Positions 33,769-42,873 of a DNA stretch of 64,000 nucleotides are shown one piece after another (the stretch's first letter is position 1; every line of letters starts with the position of its first letter). A model generated the notes under the pieces. The model worked only from the letters and a program-made list of their open reading frames with translations, was not told the origin of the DNA and ran no database searches. Source of the DNA: DAOUJI01 sp965224415 (GTDB lineage: Bacteria > Chloroflexota > Dehalococcoidia > Lucifugimonadales > JAGWBF01); assembly GCA_965224415.1 (NCBI GenBank), contig CBDCZB010000005.1, positions 1 to 64,000 of the forward strand, written 5' to 3'. The translations under genes and the position numbers were made by a program.

Positions 33769-35712
33769 CTATGCGGAGGGGTCGTTCAGGTCAGCGGGGT
33801 TGGCTTCCTGCTGGCTGGGCATGGTGGGGTTGGGCAGCGGCGAGCCCGGCAACGGGATAGTCCGGGCGGTTGGAGGGATGATGGGCGCCGGCTGGAACTC
33901 CGGCGCCGCAGGCCTGGCGTCGAGACCGTCGAACAGCCTCTTCAGGGCGTCCCCCTCTACCGATTCGTGCTCAATCAGGTAGGCGGCCACCTCGCTCAGC
34001 TTTTCCGTGTTGTTGACCAGTATGTCCTTGGCGCAATCATAGGCCTGCTGTATCAGCCGCTGGACCTCCTGGTCGATTTCCTCGGCGACCTTGTCGCTGT
34101 AGTCCCGCTCTTCGTGTATCTCCCGCCCCAGGAACACCAACTCTTCCCTGCGGCCGAAGGTCCTGGGCCCCAGGCTGGGGCTCATGCCGTACTGTTTGAC
34201 CATCCGTAGGGATATCTTGGTGGCGTTCTCCAAGTCGTTGCTTGCGCCAGTGGTCACTTCGTCGAAGGTGAGTTCCTCGGCGATTCGGCCTCCGAGGGCT
34301 GTGGCCAGCATGTCTTCGAACTGGTTCCTGGTCCAGAGGAACCGGTCCTCTTCGGGGACCAACCTGGTGTAGCCTCCCATGCTCCCTCGAGCGACAATGG
34401 ATATCTTGTGCACCGGGTCTGCGTGAGGCAACTTCCACGCGACAAGGGCGTGGCCCGCTTCATGGAAGGCTGTCATCTCCCGCTCGCGGTCACTGATGAG
34501 GCGGCTTCTTCTCTCCGGTCCGGCTACCACCCGGTCGATGGCCTCCCCGAACTCCGACATGCCGATGAGCTTCTTGTTTCGCCGGGCAGTCAGCAGGGCC
34601 GCTTCATTGACCAAGTTGGCCAGGTCGGCGCCGCTGAAGCCGGGCGTCTGTTTGCCCAGTGTTTCAAGGCTGAGGTCCAGCGCCAGCGGTTTGCCGCCGC
34701 TGTGCACCTTGAGAATGGCAACCCGCCCGTTCAAGTCTGGAAGGTCCAGCACCACGCGCCTGTCAAACCGCCCGGGCCGTAGGAGAGCCGGGTCCAGAAT
34801 GTCTGGCCTGTTGGTGGCCGCCACTATGATGATGTTAGTGTTGGTGTCGAAGCCGTCCATCTCCACGAGAATCTGGTTGAGTGTTTGCTCACGTTCGTCG
34901 TGGCCTCCGCCGAGACCTGCTCCCCTGTGACGGCCCACCGCGTCTATCTCATCGACGAACACGATGCAGGGAGCGTTGCGCTTGGCCTGCTCAAACAAGT
35001 CCCTGACTCTAGCGGCGCCGACCCCTACGAACATCTCTACGAACTCGGAACCGCTGATGGAGAAGAAGGGGACTCCCGCCTCTCCCGCAACGGCCCTGGC
35101 AAGCAGGGTCTTGCCTGTGCCAGGCTGTCCAACGAGAAGAACGCCCTTGGGTATCCGGGCCCCAAGAGCAAGGAACCTCTCGGGGAACTTGAGGAACTCC
35201 ACCACTTCTTGAAGCTCGGCCTTGGCTTCCTCGACCCCCGCGACGTCGGCGAAAGTCACCGTGGGGCGGTTCACCATGAACATACGCGCCCTACTGCGGC
35301 CGAAGCTCATGGTCTGGTTGTTTGAGCCCTGGGCCTGGCGCATCATGAAGATGATCAGGGCGCCAAAGAATATGAGGGGCAGGAAATTGAGGAATATGCC
35401 AAAGACATTCCCAAGGCCTCCGCCGCTTTTGAACTTGATTTCAACTCCGCCTGGCCCGGTCTTCACACCTTCGCTGCGAAGAACTTCCAGGATGTCTGTG
35501 TTCTTGCCTATGCGGCTGTTGAACTTCTCTGCGCCCTGAGTGACGGTGAGCTTCTCTCCGTCCACTTCTATCTTCTGTATCTGTTCCTGCTTGGCCAGTT
35601 CCAACACCTGCGAGAAGTCCATCTCGGGAGTGCCGCCGAATCCTCCCAGCATGGTGAAAAATATCGCAATGACAGCGATGATAATGAGCAGATATATGAA
35701 GCTGTTTCTCAT
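33769..35712 (-). CDS. ftsH: ATP-dependent zinc metalloprotease FtsH
   Basis: A 647-residue membrane AAA+ protease. Two transmembrane helices (about 4-22 and 103-123) flank a short external domain. The AAA domain has Walker A GQPGTGKT (195-202), Walker B IVFVDEID and the SRH near NRPDILDPALLRPGRFDRR. The protease domain has the zinc motif HEAGH (417-421). The C-terminus is Pro-rich. It degrades membrane and short-lived cytosolic proteins; hflKC, its regulators, lie just downstream. All motifs are intact. Confidence 0.97.
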   Translation of the reverse strand: MRNSFIYLLIIIAVIAIFFTMLGGFGGTPEMDFSQVLELAKQEQIQKIEVDGEKLTVTQGAEKFNSRIGKNTDILEVLRSEGVKTGPGGVEIKFKSGGGLGNVFGIFLNFLPLIFFGALIIFMMRQAQGSNNQTMSFGRSRARMFMVNRPTVTFADVAGVEEAKAELQEVVEFLKFPERFLALGARIPKGVLLVGQPGTGKTLLARAVAGEAGVPFFSISGSEFVEMFVGVGAARVRDLFEQAKRNAPCIVFVDEIDAVGRHRGAGLGGGHDEREQTLNQILVEMDGFDTNTNIIIVAATNRPDILDPALLRPGRFDRRVVLDLPDLNGRVAILKVHSGGKPLALDLSLETLGKQTPGFSGADLANLVNEAALLTARRNKKLIGMSEFGEAIDRVVAGPERRSRLISDREREMTAFHEAGHALVAWKLPHADPVHKISIVARGSMGGYTRLVPEEDRFLWTRNQFEDMLATALGGRIAEELTFDEVTTGASNDLENATKISLRMVKQYGMSPSLGPRTFGRREELVFLGREIHEERDYSDKVAEEIDQEVQRLIQQAYDCAKDILVNNTEKLSEVAAYLIEHESVEGDALKRLFDGLDARPAAPEFQPAPIIPPTARTIPLPGSPLPNPTMPSQQEANPADLNDPSA

Positions 35713-35766
35713 TATTCGTCGACTCGGCAGCCGAACAGGCCCGTTGCCCTTAGGCCCGATGTTTCT

Positions 35767-35795
35767 ATTCTAAGGCGGGCGGCCTGTAAAGTAAA
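35767..35795 (-). promoter_or_regulatory. Promoter of ftsH
   Basis: On the minus strand TTTACT (35795-35790), 17-bp spacer, TAGAAT (35772-35767). The start point near 35760 gives a leader of about 48 bases. Confidence 0.5.
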
Positions 35796-35978
35796 GGCGG
35801 CGAACCGGTACAGTAGATATAAAACGGTCGTAGGGAGACCTACGGTTCCGGGTGTGCATGTTCGATATGCACGGCCAGCGTCGCCCCGTCTGCGAACTGA
35901 TGCGGTGGGACCATGTTGTAGAACCGTTTCCACGACCCTTAGCCCTGGATTTCTCCATCCAACGCCTGAGGCAGTCTT

Positions 35979-36689
35979 CTATTTCACTTTGTGCGGTCGT
36001 CCTGTATGGTTCCGCCAGCCTGCGGGGCACGTCTCTTTGAGGAAACATTGGGCGCAGGCGGGGCGGGTTTTGCATAGCTCCTTGGCGTGGCGGTCGAACA
36101 ATGCGTGATACTCGTTGTAGAGGCGGGCGTCGCGGGGCAGGTTGTCATGGAAAATGCGTTGATACGCATCGTACGTCGGTTTGTCAGGATGTACGCCCCA
36201 ACGCTCAAGGACGCGTCTGGTGTAGGAGTCGATGACGAAATAAGGTTGCTCCGCTGCGTAGAGCATGATGTCGTCGGCAGTCTCGGGGCCGATTCCGTGG
36301 ACCGAAAGAAGCTCTTGGCGGAGAGCTTCCGGTTCCTGGGAGAGCATGGCCTCCAGATATCCGTCGTGGGCGTCCCAGAGGCGGTCCACGAACGCCTTGA
36401 GCCGCCGGGCCTTCTGGTTGAAAGCCCCCGACGGCCTTATCAGCAAGGCCAGCTCGTCCGTGGGAATGTCCCGCAGCGCCTCGACGGACATGGCGCCGGC
36501 GCTTTTCAGGTTGTCCAGAGCCCGCTCCACGTTCCGCCAGGAAGTGAACTGGGTCAGGATGGCTCCGACGATGGTCTCCAGCGGGCCATCACCGGGCCAC
36601 CACCCTTGTGGGCCGTAGTGGTCATACAGCTTCAGATAGTACTCCATCAGCGTGTCGCCGATGGACGTGGAGGCCATCTGGTAAACCAT
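35979..36689 (-). CDS. HhH-GPD DNA glycosylase (endonuclease III-like)
   Basis: A 236-residue base-excision repair enzyme. The helix-hairpin-helix is LLSVHGIGPETADDIMLYA, followed by the catalytic Asp region (FVIDSYTRRVLERWG). The C-terminal [4Fe-4S] motif is CKTRPACAQCFLKETC, with spacing C-X5-C-X2-C-X5-C. No Lys precedes the Asp in the usual Nth position, so a monofunctional glycosylase of the MagIII type is as likely as a bifunctional endonuclease III. The start has GGAGA upstream. It is divergent from the lipoprotein gene at 36907. Confidence 0.88.
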   Translation of the reverse strand: MVYQMASTSIGDTLMEYYLKLYDHYGPQGWWPGDGPLETIVGAILTQFTSWRNVERALDNLKSAGAMSVEALRDIPTDELALLIRPSGAFNQKARRLKAFVDRLWDAHDGYLEAMLSQEPEALRQELLSVHGIGPETADDIMLYAAEQPYFVIDSYTRRVLERWGVHPDKPTYDAYQRIFHDNLPRDARLYNEYHALFDRHAKELCKTRPACAQCFLKETCPAGWRNHTGRPHKVK

Positions 36690-36906
36690 AGAGCGAGTCT
36701 CCCGTCGTAGGTTCCATTAGAAGCCTTGGCTTGAGGGACGGTCGTAACCACTTAATGTCTTTACAATACCTTAACGGGTTTCGGTATATACTTTCCGAGC
36801 ATATCCGATAGACCAAATTCATCGGCGCCTCCGATGCACCTCTCCAAGAATCAGACGGAGACAACCTCTGAAGTTTACTCCAAACAAACGCTGTCCAGTG
36901 GGTAGA

Positions 36907-38913
36907 ATGCTCCTCCCTTCGTGGGGATATACCACCCGAAATCTCGTCCTGTTGTTGGTTGTTGCAGCCTCAATTCTGCTGGTTGGCTGCGAAACCGGCA
37001 GGTCCTCGACTTCAACCCCAACACCAACCTCCGAGTCAGAGAAACGGACTCCTACGGCGGCGGTCCCGCCTACCGCATCGCCGACCGGTGCGCAAACGCC
37101 CACGGCGTCGCTGTCTCCGACCGCCGCGCCGTCGATTGCTGCGGAGCGAAACCCGGAACCGACCTTAGCGGCGCCTTCGTTCGACCCCTTGCCCATTCCT
37201 CCTGAGCGTGACCTGTACGAGCTGGCTCGGTCGTTGTTCAAGATCGGCGAAGAAATGCCTCGAGTGGTCAACCCCGATCTGGTAAGTCTGGAGCAAGGAA
37301 GAGTGGACTCTTTCTGGCTTACTGACGCTATTTCAAAAGACGTCTTCAGCATAGACGCCACCCTGAGGCTGGTGTCCGACCACGCCTACTGGTACGTGGA
37401 GAGCCGTCTGGGCGTCTCGGATGAAGACCTGGAGCGGGCGGCCAGGGAGTTCGAAGAGTCAACCTACCCGAAAATCACTTCCGCATTCGGTACCGAGTGG
37501 GTCCCGGGAGTGGACAACGACCCCAGGATAACCATACTCACCGCCAACATACCTGGGCTGGGCGGCTACTACAGCTCCATGGACGAATACCCGACGTTTG
37601 TGCACCAGTTCAGCAACCAGAGGGAAATGGTCTATATCTCCGGCTCCATCCCAGTGGGTTCCAGGGGACACTCGGGTGTACTGGCCCACGAGCTGCACCA
37701 CGCCGTCCTGTGGAACGCAGACCCGTCGGAGGAGACGTGGGTCGCTGAAGGGTTGGCGGAGTACGCTGCTCAGGAAGCGGGCTTCCATACGGGACATCAA
37801 CCGGCTCTGCTGGGCAATCCCACCGCCTCGCTGGTCAACTGGCCGGTGTCCGGAGGTAGGACGGTATACTACGCCGCCGGGTACCTGTTCTTCCGGTACT
37901 TTGCTTCCCACTATTCCCAAGGAGACCTGCGGCCCCTAATGACGCAGCCCCTGGACGGAATCGACGGCATAAACGCTTATCTCACGGACCTAGGGTATAC
38001 GGAGACCTTCGACGAGATATTCGGAGACTGGACTGTTGCCAATTACCTGGACCTGGCCGATGGCAAGTACGGCTACCCGCAAGACGAATTCGATCCGCCG
38101 AGACCCCGGCGCATCAACGACTACGAGGCGTTCGAGTCGAGCCTGCCCCAATACGCCGCCGAGTATTTTGCGGTGGACATTACCCGTGGTGACGTAACGA
38201 TAGATTTCGAGGGCGAACGGCACGCTTCCCTTCTGGCCGTCAACGACCCTGAGGTCAGTTGCTGGTGGAGCAACCGGGGAGACTCTATCAGCTCCACCTT
38301 GACCCGGCGACTCGATTTATCCGGTGTGGATGAGGCGACGTTAGAATACCGTGTGTGGTTCGGGATAGAGGAAGGCTGGGACTATGGGTACCTCCAGGTC
38401 TCAACCGATAACGGCAAGACCTGGGACATCATCGAGGCGCCCGGTACCTCTCCCGCCAATCCTGTGGGGAACAGTTTTGGACCCGGGTACACCGGCTTCA
38501 GCGGCCGGTGGCTCGACGAAACCGTTGACCTAGGGGCCTATGCCGGGAAACAGGTCCTTCTCCGGTTCCACTACGTCACCGACGCCGCCTTGAATGGCAT
38601 CGGGCTATGCGTCGATGATGTGTCTGTGCCCCAGATTGGGTTCTATGACGACGGAGCGCAGGGCGACAACGGTTGGGAGGCCGAAGGGTTCGTATTGACG
38701 GACAACAGGGTCCCCCAGAGCTTCGCCGTATATGCCATTGAGATAGGCGCCGACGCCAAAGTCACCAAGATAGACCTGGACGATGCCAACCGGGGAAGTC
38801 TGAACGTGTCCCGCCTGGAAGACCTGGCCGAGCTTGTGATTGTGGTGGCGGCGATGGCCCCCGCCGCAATTGATCGGGCCCACTATAGCCTTGCGCTCTC
38901 TCAAGCTCCGTAG
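36907..38913 (+). CDS. Secreted lipoprotein zinc metallopeptidase
   Basis: A 668-residue protein. The signal peptide ends in a lipobox (ILLVGC), followed by a Thr/Pro/Ser-rich linker of about 60 residues and then a gluzincin-like domain: VLAHELHHAVLW supplies HExxH and WVAEGLAEYAA the third ligand Glu. The C-terminal third has two beta-sandwich segments (GWDYGYLQVSTDNGKTWDII, LRFHYVTD) of the type found in immune inhibitor A and other M6/MAM-containing proteases. The frame also allows a GTG 9 bases upstream. It is probably anchored outside the cell and digests extracellular protein. Confidence 0.82.
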   Translation: MLLPSWGYTTRNLVLLLVVAASILLVGCETGRSSTSTPTPTSESEKRTPTAAVPPTASPTGAQTPTASLSPTAAPSIAAERNPEPTLAAPSFDPLPIPPERDLYELARSLFKIGEEMPRVVNPDLVSLEQGRVDSFWLTDAISKDVFSIDATLRLVSDHAYWYVESRLGVSDEDLERAAREFEESTYPKITSAFGTEWVPGVDNDPRITILTANIPGLGGYYSSMDEYPTFVHQFSNQREMVYISGSIPVGSRGHSGVLAHELHHAVLWNADPSEETWVAEGLAEYAAQEAGFHTGHQPALLGNPTASLVNWPVSGGRTVYYAAGYLFFRYFASHYSQGDLRPLMTQPLDGIDGINAYLTDLGYTETFDEIFGDWTVANYLDLADGKYGYPQDEFDPPRPRRINDYEAFESSLPQYAAEYFAVDITRGDVTIDFEGERHASLLAVNDPEVSCWWSNRGDSISSTLTRRLDLSGVDEATLEYRVWFGIEEGWDYGYLQVSTDNGKTWDIIEAPGTSPANPVGNSFGPGYTGFSGRWLDETVDLGAYAGKQVLLRFHYVTDAALNGIGLCVDDVSVPQIGFYDDGAQGDNGWEAEGFVLTDNRVPQSFAVYAIEIGADAKVTKIDLDDANRGSLNVSRLEDLAELVIVVAAMAPAAIDRAHYSLALSQAP

Positions 38914-38961
38914 CGACGCAGGGCTTATCAAGGTGGGCCGCGCCACTCATACGCCCGCGTG

Positions 38962-38970
38962 TGCTAAAAT
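38962..38970 (+). promoter_or_regulatory. Extended -10 promoter
   Basis: TG-C-TAAAAT, 33 bp before the CoA-transferase ATG at 39003. It has no convincing -35 box. Confidence 0.4.
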
Positions 38971-39002
38971 CGGGCACACAATACCGATTAGGAGCGTAGT
39001 CC

Positions 39003-40205
39003 ATGTCTTGCGGTCCCCTTCATGGCGTGAAGGTCATAGAGGTCGCCCACATGCTTTCCACACCCCTTTGCACCCAGCTGTTGGGTGACCTGGGCGCTGA
39101 CGTGGTTAAGGTGGAGGCCATAGGCAAGGGAGACAGGTCGAGGGAAGGGGCCCCATTCTCCAAGGTGGGGAACGTGTCGTATACGTTCCTGTCCAGGAAC
39201 CGGAGCAAGCGGAGCATGTGCCTTGACCTGGCCAAGGAAGAGGGAAAGGGCGTCATGTACAAGTTGGTGGAGGCTTCCGACGTGTTCCTCCACAACTTGC
39301 GCCGCAACACCATGGCCAACCTGGCCCTGGACTACAGCGACTTGAAGAAGGTGAATCCGAGGCTTGTATACGGGGCCATCACCGGATTCGGCGACGAAGG
39401 CCCCTACAAAGACCTGCCGGGCCAGGACATGCAGGTGCAGGCGATGAGCGGAATTCTCAGTCTGAGCGGGTATCCCGACCGGGCCAACACGCCCATCGGC
39501 ACCATGCTGGGGGACTCGGCGGCGGGGATGCTCATGGCGTTCGGAGTGGTGAGCGCTCTGTACAACCGGGACCGCACCGGAGAAGGGCAGGAGCTGAGCA
39601 CCTCGTTGCTGGCAGGTTCTCTGGCCCTCCAACCGGCCACCATAGGGCACTACCTTGGGACCTACGACCTCCCCGTGAAGCGTGGCATGAGGTCCTACCT
39701 TCCCCCGCCCTACGGCCTCTGGACGTGTAGAGATGGCAAGGAAATCGCCCTATCCAACTACCGCGACAGGGACTGGGTGGGCTTCTGCGCGGCTGTAGAA
39801 CGTCCGGACCTGCTCACCGACCCAAGGTTCGACAACCAGCATCGCAGGAGAGAGAACCGGGAAGAACTGACCTCGCTCCTTGAAGACATATTCATAACGC
39901 GAGACCAGGATGAATGGGTCAGCACACTCAGAGACAACGGCCAATGGGTCGTTCCGGTGAGGGACTACGCCGACATGTTCGACGACGTTGACGTGTGGGA
40001 GAACGACCTGATAGCCGAGGTCCAGCACCCGGCGGCCGGCACGGTGAAAAGCTTTGGAGCGCCCGTCAAATTCTTCGGGACTCCTGCAACGCCCGAACGC
40101 CAGTACCATCCCCTCCTGGGAGAGCACACGCGGGACATTCTAGGGGAGCTTGGATACTCGGATGAGGAGACGGAAACTCTATTCCAGAGCAAAGCCGTTG
40201 GGTGA
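39003..40205 (+). CDS. CaiB/BaiF family III CoA-transferase
   Basis: A 400-residue CoA-transferase (GVKVIEVAHMLSTPLCTQLL, GADVVKVEAIGKGDRSR). It is the fifth family III member in the window and the only one not in a tandem pair, so it probably acts as a homodimer. The start has AGGAG 9 bases upstream. It converges with the thioredoxin-like gene 7 bp away. The substrate is unknown. Confidence 0.92.
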   Translation: MSCGPLHGVKVIEVAHMLSTPLCTQLLGDLGADVVKVEAIGKGDRSREGAPFSKVGNVSYTFLSRNRSKRSMCLDLAKEEGKGVMYKLVEASDVFLHNLRRNTMANLALDYSDLKKVNPRLVYGAITGFGDEGPYKDLPGQDMQVQAMSGILSLSGYPDRANTPIGTMLGDSAAGMLMAFGVVSALYNRDRTGEGQELSTSLLAGSLALQPATIGHYLGTYDLPVKRGMRSYLPPPYGLWTCRDGKEIALSNYRDRDWVGFCAAVERPDLLTDPRFDNQHRRRENREELTSLLEDIFITRDQDEWVSTLRDNGQWVVPVRDYADMFDDVDVWENDLIAEVQHPAAGTVKSFGAPVKFFGTPATPERQYHPLLGEHTRDILGELGYSDEETETLFQSKAVG

Positions 40206-40212
40206 TGGGCCC

Positions 40213-40803
40213 CTATAGGCCCAGCTTTTCGGCCAGCAGTTCTCTGATCTCCTTGACCGACTCTCTCTGCCACACTGGGAACCTCTCCTGGTTCCGAGGC
40301 CTTGCCGCCGCCCGCTGCTGAACGTCCGTTGCCTCGGGCATCTCTTCCTTGATCTGGCGGTTTGTCTCGGCCATCTCCTTGTCGGCCAGTTCTGGGCGCT
40401 CAATCCAATGGCAGATGTAGTCGTGGCCGCTGGTGTAGAACACCACCGCGGGGATGGACTCATAGAGGCCGTCCTTGAGAAATTCGGCCATGATGTCCTT
40501 GTGGGAGTCTCTTGGGAAGATGCGCATATCCATGCCTCCGGCCTCGGCGATGCGGGCTACGGTGGGCATCCCCCTATATACGTCGGGGCACCAGTCTTCG
40601 CCTATGACCATCATCTTGGCCGGGCCATCGGGTCTAGCCGAGACTTCTTTGAAGAAACTGGCGTCCTCCGGGTCTATCTGGAAGTCGTCGTAAAGCTGCG
40701 TGAACCAGTCTTTGTTTACTTTGACCACCTGGTCCACGTACTCCTCGTAGTTGTAGCCGCTGTCAAACCTCTCCGAAGTCACGACGCTGGTGCGGTCTGT
40801 CAT
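40213..40803 (-). CDS. Thioredoxin-fold protein with a single active-site cysteine
   Basis: A 196-residue thioredoxin-like protein. The active site reads GEDWCPDVYRG, with Cys in the first CxxC position and no second cysteine. A cis-Pro region (SIPAVVFYTSG) follows. The family (Thioredoxin_9-like) is common in actinobacteria and Chloroflexota and has no settled function. It is 84 bp downstream of the glutaredoxin-like frame at 40888-41109 on the same strand, so the two thiol proteins may share a transcript. Confidence 0.85.
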   Translation of the reverse strand: MTDRTSVVTSERFDSGYNYEEYVDQVVKVNKDWFTQLYDDFQIDPEDASFFKEVSARPDGPAKMMVIGEDWCPDVYRGMPTVARIAEAGGMDMRIFPRDSHKDIMAEFLKDGLYESIPAVVFYTSGHDYICHWIERPELADKEMAETNRQIKEEMPEATDVQQRAAARPRNQERFPVWQRESVKEIRELLAEKLGL

Positions 40804-40887
40804 TGGACTAGCCTCCTATACAACCGGCGGGTTGCCGCAAGTGTGTCCCATCAAGCGCCGGGCGGTCACGCCGCCCTACGCAAGGGC

Positions 40888-41109
40888 TCAACCCGCTTCG
40901 CCTTCGAACCCAATTTCTATGCGTCCGTCAGGGTAGACGATGGTGGGGGAGACGTCGGAGAACTCCAGCAACTCGTCCAGCCACTTCTGCTCCAGGTCTA
41001 CGCGCCGTTCCTCGTACACGATCCCCTGGCGAGTCCACGACTCACGCAGCTTATCACTGACGCTTCAACCCTCAATGGAGTAGACGATGGGAACGCTTGG
41101 GGCTGTCAC
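40888..41109 (-). CDS. Glutaredoxin-like protein, probable selenoprotein with in-frame UGA
   Basis: A 73-residue frame: GTG start after GGAGGA, MTAPSVPIVYSIEG, then TGA at codon 15 (41067-41065), then SVSDKLRESWTRQGIVYEER and on to a TGA stop at 40888. The pattern VYSxxG-[C]-xxS-DKLR is a glutaredoxin active site, so TGA stands where the catalytic Cys belongs. Read as selenocysteine, the site is U-S-V-S. A 10-bp hairpin with one bulged base begins 16 nt after the TGA. The downstream half is fully open and family-like (DVSPTIVYPDGRIEIGF). The alternative is a nonsense mutation of a TGC codon. Confidence 0.72.
41026..41049 (-). promoter_or_regulatory. SECIS-like hairpin
   Basis: In mRNA sense: CUG, bulged C, GUGAGUC, loop GUG, GACUCGC, CAG. 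It gives 7 bp (one U-G) next to the loop and 3 bp below the bulge. The loop begins 27 nt after the UGA and its first base is G. Bacterial SECIS rules ask for 16-37 nt and a G among the first two loop bases. Confidence 0.6.
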
Positions 41110-41282
41110 CGGTCCTCCGTGTTGACGATATCGTCGATGCCAGTGGCTTGACGTTAGGGTTCTGTGCCGTCGGGGTGTGAAGGAATGGGAAATGATGGAA
41201 CACCCATCAGATCAGAATGGTAGCACGGGGCTACAGGCCTGGCAAGGCCAGGAGGTCAGGCACGGGCGCCCTCCCATTGTCC

Positions 41283-42626
41283 CTAGAGCGAGTTCAGAAG
41301 CTCCAGTTCCTGGGCGATGAGGCGGGGCATCAGGTTGTTGTCCCGGACGAACTTATGACCGTTGTCGCCGATTCGCTTCGCTTCCTGGGGGTTTTCCAGC
41401 AGGTATAGGACTTTCTCAGCACACTCTTCCGTACTGTCCACCAAGTAGCCCGACTCCCCGTCTTCCATTTGAAGCGGGATTCCTCCGGCCCTTCCGGCCA
41501 CCACCGGGCTGCCCTTCCACATGGCTTCGGAGACCACCAGTCCGAAACCCTCCCTCAGCGACTTCTGGATGATGACGTCGGAGAAAGACTGGAAGGCGTT
41601 GACCTCGATGCTGCTGGCCGCCGTGTAGTTGGTGAAGAGGTGGACGTTTGGGTCTCCCTCGACCTCGGCCTGCACCTGGCCGAAAATCTCCCAACCCTGT
41701 GGGTCGTCCATGGCCAGGTGCCCCAGCATGGCTAACTGCAAGCCGGGAACCCGGGGACGCAGTGAACGGTACACCTCCACCACTCCCATAGGGTCTTTCC
41801 AGGGGTCGAACCGCGACACCTGGGTGATAAGCGGGCGCGTAGTGTCCACTCCGACCCAGCTGACGATGCGCTTGCAGAAGTCCTCGGTCAAGCTGAAGTT
41901 CTTTGGGCTGAGGGGATCGATGGCAGGGGGCGCGAGCATGACCTTGGAGCGGTCCAGCCCCGGCGAGACGTACTGGTCCATGGTGAAGACCATCGCATCG
42001 TACTGCTCCACGTAGGGTTGCAGGAAGTTCCACACGCCCGCATGGGGGTCGGAGGTGTCTATGTGGCAACGCCAGACCCACTTGGAGCCGTTTCCACCGT
42101 GTATGGCGCGCACGGCCGCCGGTTGAGGGTCATGGACGATTATATAGTCGTAGTCACCGTCTATGAGGTCGGCGTTCCTGGCGTTGGTGGACAGATAGGT
42201 GTCCTTGATTGATTCGGTCAAGTCGTAGTCCGCGCCTTGAAGGGCATTGTGGAACGACTTGGTGACCTGATAGAAGGGAGCCTCGCCGTGTATCACTTTC
42301 CAGTCTGTCTGGATGCCCAGGCTTCTCATAAGGGGCGTCTGGGACCTGAGAAGTTCGGCCACTCCTCCGCCATAGGGAGTTGCGTTAATCTGGAGAACGC
42401 GAGCTCCTTTCAAGGGTTCCGCCAATCGCCTGAGCTCCTCCATCCGCTCTTCGCCAATTATGGGGCCATAGGCGTCGATGGACTGGGCGCCGACGCTGAC
42501 CGCGCGGAGCGTCTCTTCTTTGCCTGCTCTAGACTCGACCATCTCATGTGAGGCGGTCCCATTGGATGAAATCTGGAACTCGGTCGCAGGCGCATGTCTC
42601 TCTATGGTGGTTTCCGAATCGGACAC
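41283..42626 (-). CDS. GT4 glycosyltransferase, trehalose synthase (TreT)-like
   Basis: A 447-residue retaining glycosyltransferase. The Rossmann start VLQINATPYGGGVAELLRS, HIDTSDPHAGVW, VSRFDPWKDPMGVVEVYRS and the C-terminal donor-site KSLREGFGLVVSEAMWKGSPVVAG match trehalose glycosyltransferring synthase, which joins NDP-glucose and glucose. The start is a GTG after GGGAGGG; the longer frame to 42716 has no family match in its first 30 residues. A TTTTAAC/CTTAACA repeat at 42734-42752 lies upstream. A related sucrose or glucosylglycerate-type role is possible. Confidence 0.85.
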   Translation of the reverse strand: MSDSETTIERHAPATEFQISSNGTASHEMVESRAGKEETLRAVSVGAQSIDAYGPIIGEERMEELRRLAEPLKGARVLQINATPYGGGVAELLRSQTPLMRSLGIQTDWKVIHGEAPFYQVTKSFHNALQGADYDLTESIKDTYLSTNARNADLIDGDYDYIIVHDPQPAAVRAIHGGNGSKWVWRCHIDTSDPHAGVWNFLQPYVEQYDAMVFTMDQYVSPGLDRSKVMLAPPAIDPLSPKNFSLTEDFCKRIVSWVGVDTTRPLITQVSRFDPWKDPMGVVEVYRSLRPRVPGLQLAMLGHLAMDDPQGWEIFGQVQAEVEGDPNVHLFTNYTAASSIEVNAFQSFSDVIIQKSLREGFGLVVSEAMWKGSPVVAGRAGGIPLQMEDGESGYLVDSTEECAEKVLYLLENPQEAKRIGDNGHKFVRDNNLMPRLIAQELELLNSL

Positions 42627-42733
42627 GTATCCCTCCCCCTTTTGTTGAAAAATTTCGGCGTTCTGATTGTAAGCTGGCGGACTATAACATACACCAACGC
42701 TGTAACCAACCCACAAAGAGGCCTTTTTTCAAA

Positions 42734-42752
42734 TTTTAACCAATTCTTAACA
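42734..42752. promoter_or_regulatory. TTAAC direct repeats upstream of the TreT-like gene
   Basis: TTTTAAC, 5 bases, CTTAACA. Same unit and spacing as the repeat before the response regulator gene (25368-25386), so it may be a regulon site. Confidence 0.35.
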
Positions 42753-42873
42753 TCTCAAGATCGTGGAGCGGGTGAACGTCAGCGCCGGCGCCCTCTCATC
42801 CACGAAAGCCTGTACTGGAGAGGCCCTAGATACCGGCATTCGCCTGTATGACGAAACTTACACCAAAGGTCTC

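Noticed and set aside
40858..41220. Empty intergenic region
   Set aside because: The minus strand carries a family-like frame interrupted only by TGA at the active-site codon, with start, ribosome site and SECIS-like hairpin.
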